Shown here: piece by piece, positions 35,821-50,040 of the stretch
Numbering within the stretch: the first letter of the stretch is position 1
How the letters are laid out: the number at the start of each line of letters is the position of its first letter
DNA from: Prunella strophiata
Lineage: Eukaryota > Chordata > Aves > Passeriformes > Prunellidae
Direction: 5' to 3'
Length of the DNA: 64,000 nt
NCBI GenBank assembly: GCA_036583965.1
Contig: JAZBQD010000018.1
Span: forward strand, 15,354,867-15,418,866
Made by a program: the position numbers and the translations under genes
Notes under the pieces: model-generated
What the model saw: the letters and a program-made list of their open reading frames with translations, nothing else
Told to the model about the DNA's origin: nothing
Databases searched by the model: none

Positions 35821-38800
35821 CTACGAAAACGAACACCAACGTGATTAAACCCGAAACCCCAGAAGGTGCCACGCGTTAAAGAGCAGAGGGTGCTTACCTG
35901 GTGGTACGCAGACCATTTTATCCAGTGGCAAACCTCAGCAGGAAATGGGCCATACAAACTTTAGACATTGGATAATATAAAAAAATCTTACTAGGAAATT
36001 CTATCCCTCACCAGTCTGCTTTGAAAAGTTATAGCTCGTACAGTGTTTGTCACCCAACTTCATTCCAGCCTGCTTGGATTTCCAAAGCACCCAACAGTCA
36101 GAGGCATGCGTGGATCGTACAATGTGTCATCAAAACAAAAACAGACCCTACCTATTCCTCATAAATTCTTCTCATGTTCTCATTAATTCCTCATATATTC
36201 TTTTCACAAAATTCCAGTTTTCTTAGTGGCAGTCTAATAGAGCAGGTGGGATCAAATCACCCAGTGGAAATGCAGAGTGGTTTCTTTCTCTTACTAAGGA
36301 TTAGGGGACTAAGCCCAGGATTTCAGCTGTGACTGTGTTTTTGTACAGCCAAGTTTACCTCACCTCTCTAAAATTACAATGGTACAGACATTATGCAAAA
36401 AATCACTTTGACTTTATGAAATGAAGAATGAACCTTCCTGAGATTATCATTAATGCAACTGAACATTCATCACATCCCTGAATATTATCAGAAATCATCT
36501 GTCTGATAAATTCAGACAACTGAATGACAAATACAGAGCCATGTAAAGAATGCATTTATTGTGCACCTATGAATGCTTAACTCTTACTGCTCATTAACCT
36601 CAGCTCAAACTAAAGTTTACAGAGTAGCATAAACCTGTTTGATTGTTTGGTTTTTTTTCCCACTTCCAGGGGGTGGTTTGAACTTCCAGGCGATGTTTTT
36701 TTGTTCTCTTTATACCAAAATTAGCACTGTCTTCAGTTTAAAAGGGATACATTAATTTACATTAAATATTCCTGATAATAAAATGTGTAATTTTGTATGA
36801 TCTTGCATAGCTAGAAATTACAGCTAGGCAGGTGACACAGGTCTTTGTTCTGCAGATAGATTCCATTTCATTCTTCTGTCTGAAAAGTGTGCTCAGCCAA
36901 CTGTTACAGATTTTCATTTCCACCAAATGGCTAGAAATGAACATCAATTATCCAGTAAAACTGCACAACTCATATATTCCTAACACAGAGAGTAAAAATT
37001 ATCTCTACAGCCTAGGCAAAGTAAATGCTGCTGTGGGCAAAAGGAAAGGATTTTTGTCACTTTCCAGTTTGCAATAAAAACATTAATTTGAGAAAAGAAG
37101 CCACCATACCATACCTCCAACCACTATTCTATATTCCTCAGCTTTTTCTTCCTTTTATACACAGCCACTGTAAATATGCACAAAACAGAGACAGATATGC
37201 TCCCATTTAGAGCTCCAGATGGGAACTGCTTTCTGCTGTTCTAGTAGTACATTATGGCATCAGAACCAATTAAATTAATTTACTCTCCTGATACATTTGG
37301 GAAAAAATAGTTAATTTTGTAAGTGCTGCAAAAAGAGCAATCTTAATGAAGTCTGACTGGTGACTGTAGACAGCAATCATCCATCCTCTCTGTCAGAAAA
37401 TGTTTTTCAAAGGGTTATTTATGTGTACCTCATCATCCAGTACAATACCGTTACTTCGTGTTTACATGTTATTTAATCATGTGGCACTTTATGAAAACAC
37501 TAATCAGTCAAGGCAAGTGCATTTATGGGTAGTCAAAATATGACTGAATTAATTCATATTAATTACTAAACAATATATTGCCTTTCTATGTTTACCATGC
37601 TGGGCAGAAGCCTGCCATTAAGTCATGGATACTGTCCTCAGAATGAGATGGAAAAAATTCCAGTAGGTTCAATCAACTTTTGATCAAACTGCTGCTTTCT
37701 TTGATGAACGTGCACTCAACTTAGCTAGGCAAAATAACTGAAGAAACAGCTGCAGAAATTGTATGGGTGAAGATTTTGTTACACTCTGTCTGATTCAGCA
37801 CCACTGAATTCAATAAATCCTGCTATGATCTTCTCAGCAAGTATCAGTGCAGCCCACAAGTTTCTGGAAATTGCATTTTTATGGCTATTCCTAACTTTCA
37901 GCACAATTCCACATGACACAACACAGATGTGACAGCTCCTGCTGCAGCCCCAAAGTACCCAGACTCACAAAATATCCACAAAAAAAATGATACCACACTA
38001 AAACTCAACAACAGAATTAAAGAGCTCAGCAGCACAAAGCAGGACTTGGGCAGTAACACTCAGAAGCCCAAACAAAGCTGTCCCAGTCAGTAAGGAATGC
38101 TCCATTTGCTGTGCTACAGCAGTTTGCTCCTGGGATGGATGGAGGGATGTGTGCCAGGTGAGACAGTGCAGGTATGATAGAGATGCACTCAAAAGAGAAA
38201 AAGAGCCCTGTTTATGAAGTTGCTGTTTGGCAGGAAGCTTCTCACTGGCTGCAGGATTGAGAAAAAGTGCTAAAGGTTAGAGCAGGTGAGAAACAGCTCC
38301 TGGGATCTGTTCCTGGCTCTGCTATTGCCTTGACAGCTTCTCTTTTAAAGCACACATCAGCTTGTGTGCTGCAAAAAAGGGATTGATTCCTTCCTGAGAG
38401 GGCTCCTGGGAAGTGCTGTTAAATAGCACCAAAGGAAGTGCCTCTGAGACTTTAACCGTGAAGTGATACAGATTTGGGGAAAAAAAACTGAAAGGAGAAC
38501 TGCAGCTTTTGCAGTTTCCAAAAAAGCCCAGTGTCTGTGTTGGGGATCTGCTCAGCTTCTCATAAACTGTGTAAGTAGCAGCTCCTGGCATCGAGTGTTG
38601 CAGTGCTTGGCCAGTCCATCAGCTGCTTAATTTACAGTCTGCACATGGCAGAAGAGGTGTCCTGCTAGTAAAGGTGTCCAGTAGTTCCTGGGTGATGGCA
38701 AATCAGACAGCAAGTAAAAGGCAGGAAACAAAGAATAAAAGATCCATTTTCACCTGGAAAGGGAATGCTAAAAATAAACTGCACTAAGATCTCTGCTATT

Positions 38801-40880
38801 TACTATATTCTGCACCCAGAAAGGACAAGACAGTTGAAAATGTTATGTATGAAACTACAGCTGGGTAGTGAAGGCTAGGGGAGAGTTAGGTTAGAGAGTT
38901 AGGTGAGAGGAGGTGAGAGGAGGTTAGAAGTATGCACAGAACTTAGGTTTAATTCTAAATAATCTACAGCTTTGTATTAAACCTTTTTTTTTTTTTTTTT
39001 TTTTTTTTAATGCTGCTGTTTGATAATAACAGAAACACTTTTTTTGGACAGGCAGAAGTAGCTTCTGTTGAGAAAAATTTTTGACACTGTTGATTTTGTT
39101 CATTGAACATAAGCATGAGGGGCAGGTACTTGAGTTTCCAAGCTGATATGTTGTACTAACCAATTCTTCACAGGCAGCCTGACACACAGGCACTCTAAGT
39201 GGCTCTATCAATGGGCAATTATTATCCCTGGTGCTGTCAGCTTCAGCAGTCTCCCCCAAAACTCTTATCAAGTAATCATGGAAGCTAAGCTCCAGCTTGC
39301 TTGCCATGATTATTGACAGAGCACTAAATCTCAGCTTTCTGAATTCTTGCCAAAAACACCAAGCAGTGAGTAGAGTCTCTCTCATTTTCCTTATGCTCAG
39401 AACTGGTGTTTTACCTCTTCCTTCCATTATTTCATTCAGCTGAAAATTTAAGCCAGGCACACAAAGTGAAGAAAAACAGGAAATCTACTGTTTAATGAAA
39501 CAGCCTCATCTGAGAGCAGTTTTAAATATTTTCTGAACTTGTTGGTGCCTAACATTCAAAAAACAGTCAAAGGGAAACAGCAGAATAAATGCTAGGGGGA
39601 AAAATGACAGTTTTGTATGTCTGAAAATGTTTTACATAAACAAGAAAAACCCTCCACATAGCAAAACCAGAATATGAAATCAATAAAGAAATCTCTGGGT
39701 AGTTAATTTCTGAAACAAGCAACTTCAGTGTTTCTTGATCATAAATCAACCTGCAATCACAAGGAGAAAAATTTAAGGATGAGGATTTATCAGATAATTT
39801 TTAGGACCTCAGATTTCTTTTCAGTGGTGGGACCGTAGTTAGGTAAATTAGATCTGCAAGTTCTGTTCTTTGCTACTTGGCAAGAAGACAGTGGATCATT
39901 TCCAATATATTACTTCATCCATGTCAAAATCCAGGTGCAGGCTTGTGCTCCAACATCACCACCCAGCACTTTATTAACTCCCTCCATTATTGCCATGTTT
40001 TCCCTTGTCCTGTCAATTACTAGTGATGTATTCTTGTTCTAACATTACCTTGGCTCAGCAGCAAGTGAAAAATGAGAGTGAAAAAAAAAATCTCTCTGAA
40101 AATATGCAGAGAACACTGAGTTAAATGACTATACTTTGAGGAAAGGCAGTTTTACTTGTAAATACTGCTGGAACACTGTGCTCAAAATCTGGGCACTTCA
40201 AGTTTGCCAGTGAAAGTGTACCTTCACAAATATGTATTTCTGTGTACTGGCAGTAACAGTTTGCATTTCTGCGAAAAGACTGCTGATGTGAATTTTACTC
40301 AGAAAAAATTTAGTTGTGATTTTTTTGTGACAGGACTTTAGGAGTCAGTGGTTGAAGACAAGTTTCCCTTCTCACTAAGTGTCATCAGGTGTTGTCAGCC
40401 AGCTGTTCTAATGTGATTGGACTCCTGAGAGGATAGATTACCAGATTAGTACCAGACACCTACATGGGGCTGGGGTGGGAGTCAGGTGTGCAGTGTTGTG
40501 TGTTCAAGAGATTAATGTGTGATAACATCACCAATTTTGCTTGTTTCAACTAGCAAAGTATTGGTTCAGTTATCCACCCATAAGCAGTATGAAAATACTA
40601 GTGTGAGAGAAACCTCCACACTCAGAGGGATATAATCTGTAACCACAGACAATACCAGCACAACTGTCTCTCAAATAGCAAGAAGACCATTTTGAAGTAT
40701 GCTACTAACATGACACTGGAGTACAATTAATAAAGGTCAACCCATTAGAAGCACTGGATCTCATAAAAACTTCTTCATTGGCCTGCATAACTGCAAGTGT
40801 AGCCTAAGCCCTTCAGCAATCTCCATTCTCTCTTTGCCAGTAGAGAGCACATGTCAAAGTTATTCAATGGGGCTGAGTAC
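35821..40880 (-). other. MAPK10: MAPK10 last intron, about 5.06 kb
   Basis: GT-AG intron between the 78-bp exon and the terminal exon, counted to the proximal acceptor. It holds a 25-base T run at 38984-39008 and a 178-codon open frame on the sense strand (39460-38924). No recognised gene was found inside it. Confidence 0.9.
38984..39008. repeat. T homopolymer, 25 bases
   Basis: On the MAPK10 sense (minus) strand this is a 25-base A run in the last intron. Confidence 0.95.
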
Positions 40881-40958
40881 CTGAAGGAGAAGGCTGTCCT
40901 TTTACTACGCCATTTTTAGTCTTTTCTTCAGAATTCATTACTTCTTTGTAGATGAGTT
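40881..40958 (-). CDS. MAPK10: MAPK10 (JNK3) coding exon, C-terminal helix and linker, 78 bp
   Basis: After the acceptor (CTTCCAG) two bases complete a Glu codon. The exon then encodes LIYKEVMNSEEKTKNG and VVKGQPSPS and ends with one base before the donor GTACTC. NSEEKTKNGVVKGQPSPS is JNK3-like; JNK1 has DLEERTKNGVIRGQPSPL. It covers about residues 392 to 417: the last helix against the kinase core and the start of the flexible tail. The one-base 3' overhang is what allows two different final codons depending on the acceptor chosen in the last exon. Exon length 78 bp equals the vertebrate exon. Confidence 0.96.
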
Positions 40959-41579
<621 letters not shown>

Positions 41580-44572
41580 TCAATTGTCTGTTATACTGCA
41601 AATAATTAGGAGTGATTACTTAATTAAAGATAATTTCTCCTCTCTCTTTTTGCAATCCATCCTGTACATGCAAAAACATCTGAAACACATTTGAATATTA
41701 AAGGGATCAACACTTCTGGAAGTCAACCCTTTTTGTAGAAGAAATCAACATACTTCTCTGTTTTCCTTTCTTAAAAAGGAGGCAAAGCTGCAGTTGAAAT
41801 AAAACCCAGGTCAACAATGTCATTGTGCTTGTACTGAGCCCAGAAACTCTACACCCAAATTATTAGTACCAGAAGAGAGGTACTGTCAAAATACCAAACA
41901 AATACCAGTCTTGATTAATTAGTAGTAACATTAACATATTAATTTTTAAGCTACTCTTTAGATTTGCTTCTATACAGACTTCCTGAAATAACTCTAATTT
42001 TTAACTAAGTCTCCCTGCAACCATTTCTAATCCATATTCCAAATTACCAAAATTTTCAGTATATGCTTTTTAACTAACTTTACTTTGGACAGAAAGTTGG
42101 TTGTTTTGGTTTTTTTTTTCTTTTTCTTTTTTTTTATTGTGTTTCTTTTAGTTGATGGGAATGTCAGAGAACTGGCAGCTCCTGGAATTTACTGAGACAA
42201 AGGCACCTAGAGTTTCAGGAAGCCTGAACACCTGCTTTCATTGGGCAGCTAAGCCATGTGATCATTGCATCTCCTGATGTTAAATGTCAAATACAGCAGC
42301 CAAGGAAGGCAGAAGACTCTCCTCTCCTTCCTTCTACCAAGAAGCTCCAGCATCTGAGGTAGGAGTACCCAATTAAGATGGAAACAAGATCCACAAAACT
42401 TTTCTTGCTCATATGTATTTCCTCTGACTTCCATCTTGGGCACTTGCCATTGTATCCCCTTCAAAACATCCTCCTATTAAATGCATATTTACCAAGCTGT
42501 TTTCTTGAATCACTAAGAATTTAGAAATTTTTTTCTCAGGACTCTAACTCCATCAGTCCATTAAGCCATTTGCATGCAACAAATACAACTGAAAAAGTAA
42601 CAGCTCAGTGCCATGATATGGACCAGGAAAATTACATGATAGCTGAACTGGACAAGTCCACTGAAAACAAGGGAAGTTTCCCCAGACTGACATTTGTATC
42701 AAGGCTGAAGAGAAGGGGATTAGGTGAAGTCATGGATTGCTAAGTCTCATATCTGAGAAGGTGCTGAGGAAACACATCATGAATTAAAGTGAGTGCCAGG
42801 CCTCAGCACGGGTACCTGAAGTTTTGTTCTATCAGCAAGGTAAGACACAGACCTGTAGGAGTCTGAGTCCCAGACCAATGCAGCTGTTCTCTTATTCAGC
42901 ATAACCACCCTTCTCATTCCTTTCCAGTGAGTCCTGATGCCACCAAGATTGGCACAACCTCTGTGGGGATTCTGTGCTCCTGCTGATGGTGTTGTCAGAG
43001 AGCTGGATGCTACAAGAGCACAGGTGATCCTCACCACTGCCCAGTGCTGTGCGATAGGTAAACTCCACTCCTCCAGACCTGCTGGGCTCCTGCTCACCAC
43101 TCAGCCAGCCCTGGAGTATGCATTTCTTACTGGGAAAAGCAGAAAAAGCCTGCCAAGCCAAGACAATTGAGGGGGTAGGGATTTCCAGGAGCAGCAGGGG
43201 AGGTGTTTGGCTGAGCTGCAGCTGAACCACAGTGACAGGACCACCTCTTCTCTGCCAGGTGCAAAGGGAACAGGCAAACCAAGTTGGATTGAATATCCTG
43301 AAAGCAGCTTTCTAAAAACTTCAGGGAGAAGCCTGCAAAAAGCATAGGTGGGGGTAAAATTGCTTCTACCAAGTACAGACACCCTTTTTACACCTCCAAG
43401 AGAAATACAAGTTTTTTCTCCCCAGACAGAAATAAGAGGATAGATTCCTTCACTGCTTTAATTCCCAAACACAAATTGCAGAATCAAAAGGAACAAGTGA
43501 TCAGATGCACCTGTTCTCAATTCACACAACCACAGAATCTTTGGCTTATTTATCTTTTCTCTTCTAATTTATTTCAGCTACATCTTAAGCTGGAGTAATT
43601 GGCTAATAAGCAACAAGAAAATCAGCAGTAATCACTGCCTAGATTATTACACTCTGGAAACAAAGGCATTTTCCAGGGAGAGAGCTCAGAATAATCTCAC
43701 TCCTTACCAAGCTCCTATTTTTCTCTGGAGCCAAACAAGGGAGAGCAACCAAACTGTCCTTCACACACTGCAGGATGCCAGAAGCTGCACCTGCACAGCA
43801 TTCTACTGCTCTGCCAGTGCTGACATTGCAGAGTTTTTACTTGTGAGTTAGCAGAGCCCACAGCTATGAGACATGGCTCTCAGCAGGCAGGAGGGAGCTA
43901 AGGGTAGCAAATATTCAGCAAGACAGTAGCATGAATAAATCCCTGCTCTTCACAGAGGCAGGGTCTGTAACCACTCTGAAGCCTGTGCAGAGCATGGTCA
44001 AATGGAGCTCTGCTGAGAGGCCAGGCCAGTGCTTCCCACTGGGAGAAGTGAAGTTTTCCCATCAAAATTCCCTGAGTCCTCACCTTTTCATTGATTCAAG
44101 GCACAGAGATGAGTTATGAATATGAAAACTATTTTGAGAATTTATTTTCCCACAATGCTCATTAATTCATAGGAGAACCACAAAGCTTAGTACACTCTTA
44201 CCAATAGATTGTAATCCTTTCCATGCTGACCATCCCTCTTCTGCTAACTTGTTTGTTTTGTGGCTTTTTTAATAACCAATTTCTAAAATTAGAGGGAGAA
44301 CAGGAGGTTTTTAAAGATAACAAAAAAGTATTGTCTCAGCAATGGAACAATCAGAGCAGCTGCCATACCCAAGTCCTCCTGGGCACCTGATTTTAGTCTT
44401 GGTGCAAAGCTTTGCCTAAAACTGACTTTGCTACCTAAATCAAACATCTTAGAAAATGACTGAGTCCATAATCCTTAGCTTTCCATGTGGATGCAGCTGC
44501 AGTGTTACAGGCATTCTTATAAATCCTTCATACTGCACATGCCAACTGAGAGCTACATAGTTTACTTTCTTC

Positions 44573-44699
44573 AGGTGTTTAAAAAAAGAATGGATGTGGT
44601 CAGTGCCATGGTTTAGTTGAAAAGGTGGTGTTAGGTCATAGGTTGGACTTGATGATCTCCAAGGTCTTTTCCAACCTAGTTGATTCTGCAGTTCTGTAA
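44573..44699 (+). mobile_element. CR1 LINE 3' fragment
   Basis: Matches the CR1 3' end: GGATGTGGTCAGTGCCATGG, GGTGGTGTTAGGTCATAGG, TTGGACTTGATGATCTCC and AAGGTCTTTTCCAACC, ending in the TGATTCTG-type tail. It lies in a MAPK10 intron, antisense to the gene. Confidence 0.95.
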
Positions 44700-47444
44700 G
44701 TCTCAGAAAAAGAACAGAGTTCAAGTAGCATTAAATCAAAGCAAGGTGTGGATCAATCCTATGGGTGGCAGCATCTAGCTTCAGTTTAAGGCAGCCATTT
44801 TCTTCCCAAAACAGATTGATTTGCAAGCAGTTGCATTGGCAACAATAGCAAAGAATAGAATCTATTTTTGGATGTGGAAACAAAGAAGGAATTGTATTTT
44901 TCTTGTAGGTACTAAAATAAAGCAGCCCCCTGTTGTTTCAATGGCTCTTGGCTTTTCCATTTTACAAATTGATTTTCAAAATATTTTTGCATTAAGAGTA
45001 ACATTCATTGGACATAATAAAAATTTAAAATTAAAAACAAAAAAACCAAAACAAAACAAAAAAAATAACAGAAGATATCCTCATAGGTCTCTTTCTGAAA
45101 GAAAAAAAAAAGCATACCAAACAAACAAATAAGCAAAACCAATCAAAAAACAAGCCAAAAAGCAAAATACACAAAAGACAAGAGGGGTTTATGTTTTCAA
45201 ATAAACAGTAGGAGACTACTGGGTTTGTTAAATACCATTCTAATATCCAGAGAGGGGAGGCTTTTCACTAGAGAAAAAAACAAAACACATGTTGAAACCG
45301 ATGTATTCCCACTTTCCCAAAGCAAATCAGATTGGTTTGTATGCCACTGCTAGAAAGCAAAGGGAATGGGCTGGAGCTCACACTTGAGCAAATCCTGCCA
45401 TCTCTGTCCCTGCCTCTGCAGAGCTAGTGCCAGCACAGTGGAGACCTTGGGATGAGCTGTTTTTAGAAAGCTGGCAAAGCAAGGCCTGAGTCTGCATCTC
45501 TTCCCAGAATTGCAGGGTCTGGGGCAGTAGTTGTGGAGCGGCACAACAAAGCAGTGATGGAATTAGCAAGATAATGCAGATAAAAGAGGGACTGGAGGAT
45601 GTAAAAATAAATGGAGTGAGGTTAAACATTTTTTTAAATAGCTTAGATCCTCATAACAAGTGAATATAAAAATTCCTTGGTGCTTTGCTACAGCCTCAAT
45701 TGTGTTACTGATACCATTCATGTATTTATTTTTGCAGTGCCCACGTACACCAGCACGCTTGTCACCAGAGGTCTGGCATCTCTATCTACAAAGTGCTTGG
45801 GATTTCACCCTGTACTGCCAAGGGATTCCACAGTGGGCTAGGGATGATCTCAGCTATGGATATGGAAGAAGAGATGACTCTGGGCCCATTTGTTCCTTTG
45901 AGTTTCTGCAGAGACTTTTGGAAAACTCCACACGTTATGTGCATGAACAAAATTGCAGACTGAGCTATTTCTGAACAGCTGGACCATAAGGATGCCATGC
46001 AGCAGGAGTCAGGATTACTGGGCTACACACAGATGACTGAACAGCTTGAAGATACAACAAGCAAGTTGGAAAAAGATTAAGTTTGGTTCAAAAAAGAAAA
46101 AGAAGAAAAGAAATGTCTCTTTCTTCTCTAACCACTCCTCCTCACTGACATTAACAAAGATTTTTGTAGAAGCTGTGTTCAGCTTCTGTAATCAATCAGC
46201 TATGAACGGGTAGATGTTGTTGACTAGAGGAAGTATCTGTGCTTGTGCACAAAGCAGAGCTGCACACTTCTTTTGTGAGACAGCAGATGCACACCATCAA
46301 TCTCTGAGCAGAAAACCAAGCCCTGTAACTGAGTGCTAAAATATGTGGCAGCTCATTGAAGACTTTCTATACAACATCTATACATACATGGCTGAGCAAG
46401 AGAAAAGAACAGCAGAAAAGATGCACAACCTGACAGCCTTGCTTATGTCATGCAGTGAAGGTGACACCTTCTTTGAAGTGTTTGCCAAGGTCACAGAGCT
46501 CTCCAAAACTCTTCTCTATCATAATGGATGCTTAGCACTCACAGGTAAAATAAGAGGTGGGTGATTTTTTTTTTTTTTTTAATTGTGGCAAACTAGTTTT
46601 AAAAAATTGTATTTAACAGCTGGTCATAGATAGTTTATATAGGACTAAGACAATACAGCAGCAGTTTCTGTCCTGGACCTCAGACTAAGAACCATAAACC
46701 AAGTTTTTTTCATTAGTAACACTGAAAACAGCATCACATGAATAGAAGGTAACACACAGATTGGCATGCACAGAAAAATGAAAGATAATTCACAACTCAG
46801 CCCCCTGTGGATGGTCCTAGATGCAGAAATACTCCAGTGAAATATAAATCCTATGAAAATAAAACCAGGAATGAAAGCTGTATGAGTTACAGTGAATAAA
46901 ACCCCACAAAATTTATCACTGCTGTAAAATACTGTCAAAACACAGAGGAATACTTAAAAGGAATATTTTTAACACCTGATCTTTCTGTTTGATAGAACTC
47001 TCTCTAATGGATGGCACATATCAGATAACAAACAATAACTGCAGGTACAGGAAAGTTCAAGACAAATTTTGAAACCAGTTAACAGAAACATCACATAATG
47101 ATCTACATCAAATTTTGCAACTGGATTTGTTCCCCTGAAATGGAACAAGGTTTCCCAAGTAGGAATCAATATGACATCACACATACATTCAAAAGGTTCC
47201 AGAATGGAATCCAATATGACATTAATGGTTTCTTTGAATATACCAATAGCAATAGGAAGAAATTTACTGTGCTAAAGCAATGTGTAGTAATCCATTTTGT
47301 TCACAATTTGATCATTTTGGGATAAAACCCAGTGGCCTGTAAACAGGCATAAACATTAGGGTAGATATGAAAAATTAAATACCAAAAGATTTGGGATTTT
47401 TTCACAAATCCTCTCAATGAATGATGAGAATGTATAGCAGCTTC

Positions 47445-47602
47445 AAAACAAAACAAAACAAAACCAAAAAAAAAAAAAAAAAAAAAAAAACCAAACAAAA
47501 AAAAAAAAACAAAAAAAAAAAAAAAAAAAACCAAAAACAAACAAACAAAAACCAAACAAAAAAAAAAAAGAAAAAAAAAGAAAAAAAAAAGAAAAAAAAA
47601 AG
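47445..47602. repeat. A-rich tract with C and G interruptions
   Basis: About 158 bases of A with AAAAC, ACC and late AAG interruptions, inside the 9.5-kb MAPK10 intron. Poly-Lys, poly-Phe and Asn/Gln frames here are artefacts. Confidence 0.95.
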
Positions 47603-49261
47603 GAAGCTGGGTAATTGCATGTAGAGGCAAGAGATACTGGAAACCTCTTCTTTCCAGAAAATATAACCAGAGCATTTGGAGAGAGAATAGGTATCATGTG
47701 TGTCATTTATTCATATAATAGTCCAAATGCTGTTATACAGGTAAATATTCTAACATCGAAGTAATAAACATAATATTTGTTTAAAACTGGATATGAGACA
47801 ATTTCTGAAAAAAACCAAAACAAACAACAAAACCAAACTTCCAGGAGAGTCTTGAACTAAAGAATAAAACAGAGAAGTAAGGTCTATAAGTTCCTATTCT
47901 GATTTTACAGTAGATTTCCTGTATGGTATTTTGCCCTGTGAACTCTTGCTTCCCTACATTTAAATTAGGTGTGAAGATTAATAACAGATTTCAACATCTG
48001 GGAATTCCACACCACCCAAGCCATACACGTTCTCCTGTTCATGTTTGGCATGCTCTCCTATTTTTTAAAAACACATATTTTAGTTGTCATTGGCTGAGTA
48101 CATAAATTATCTTAACTGTAATGCTATTCAGAATAATTTCAGAACAATGGTGTATGCTCTGGAGAACCTAACACTGTGACTTTTTAATCAGAGATACTGT
48201 GGCAAGCTGAGTGTGCTTAAAAGAACCTGGCAAGCTATGTTAGACATATTCCCTGTAATTCCAAAATGCACAGGTAAGCTCAAAAGCTGTGCAAGGCCTG
48301 TTTCTAGCTGTGAGTATGATGCTGTTTCAGAGCTGTTGAGGGCTTTGGCTGTGTTTTGTTTCATGCAGAAGTTCTGTGGGAGAGCCACAGCACTGTTTGA
48401 GTAACCTCCCGTGGTTGGTGGATAGCAAGTCCCACACCTAATAACAGCTCATCTTCCTCTCTGGGTCAGAGAATCACACTTGGCATTCAGGGCCACTCAG
48501 AAGAGTTTAATGCTGTGACACATTGTGGGAGAAAGGGTATTGCATTCCCAGCACTTCCCATTTGTGCACAGTGTTTGCCCATTAGAACAAGACACAATAG
48601 TTTTATTGCCCCCACACAGTCTCTGAAAGACCATAAACTTATAATAGACTGATAAAAAGGGACTGGAACTGTCTCACTAGTCTGCTTTTTGACTGGGTAG
48701 GGCTGTTTTATCTGTTTCCCTCACATTTATAATGCTGTAAATCTGAGCAGACACAGAGGGTTGTTACCTCCAGGTTAAACTTTGGCACCAAATTCTCTGC
48801 TTATTCCCTGAGCTGGTTTCAGTGCTCTGCATTGTCTACTCCAGCACATGCTGACATTTAACAATGCTACAGCAGCTCACTTCAGAATTCCTGTCACATT
48901 AAATGCTTTCAGTCACCTGTATTCTCATGCTCCTGAATGAAATGGACACTGTACAACAGATGCCTGGCTGCTTTTGATGAAGCCATTTACTGGGGAGAAG
49001 GAGGAATCTAACCAGACAGCAGAAGTTACCTAATTCCCCACTCCCCAGTACTATACTGGCTGAAAATGTCTTGGTTAATACCCTAAATTAGTATCCTAAT
49101 TTCTGTTATCTCTGCTGTACAGGATTACTGATAGTGGGAGGAATCCTGTCTCATGTTACAATATGGGAGGAGAACTTTAAAAAAACCCCAAACCATCCCA
49201 CTACCAAACCTTTAGCTACATGATGAAAGACTTCTGTGTAAAAGTGCTTATCAAGTATTAC

Positions 49262-49262
<1 letters not shown>

Positions 49263-49293
<31 letters not shown>
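49263..49293. repeat. A homopolymer, 31 bases
   Basis: Uninterrupted A run in the 9.5-kb MAPK10 intron. Confidence 0.95.
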
Positions 49294-49297
<4 letters not shown>

Positions 49298-50013
49298 AGT
49301 GAACATGGGCAGATGCAACACACTGCAGGCTTCTAAATCCCAGTGGGGAAACCAGGAAAAATAGTGGGAAGTTAAGCCTTATGCAAGTGACCAAGCACAA
49401 TTCTGTCACTAATTTTCCCACTGCTCTCTTGTCAGGTTCCTTGGCTGCACATTTGCAGGGGCAAATGTGAAAAAGCAGGGTTGCCTCATAGAGCCTCATC
49501 ATGCTGCAAATTCAACATTAACAAGCCACATGGCCATTTTTAGGCTTTGAAATGTCATTCAAATACTACTTTCTTTGCTCAGTTGTACCCTATTATAACT
49601 TCTGTGGTTTTGTTTAGTATAGTCAAATTTACAGAGTCAGATTATTAAGTGAATAAGAAAAAGTATCTACCTCTCAAACAGCTAATTTGTTGGATGTTTT
49701 TAGATGTCTTCTAAACTTCAAGCCTGCTATAAATTTGGCAAGATATAATAAAAATACATGAGATGAGTCATTTCCCCATGGCCCATGGCATTAGGAAATA
49801 TTTACTGAATTTGATCCTAATTCTTCTGCAACTGTAACAGGGCAGATATCTCAGTGGAGTACTTGCTGTAGAACACCCTGCTGAGCAAGAACAGAAAACC
49901 ACCAATATTCCACAAATATATTTTTAAAATTTTTTCTCCAGAAAATAATTAATAAATGTCTTATAGCTAACCACTGAAGGTGTATCAGCATGAACACCTT
50001 CATGTATTTATTT

Positions 50014-50040
50014 AATTATAAATATTAAATATTTATAATT
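50014..50040. repeat. AT-rich perfect palindrome, 13-bp arms
   Basis: AATTATAAATATT, one central A, then AATATTTATAATT, all A/T. Confidence 0.9.

Noticed and set aside
47301..47706. Phe-rich and Lys/Gln-rich ORFs
   Set aside because: They are translations of the A-rich tract on both strands.
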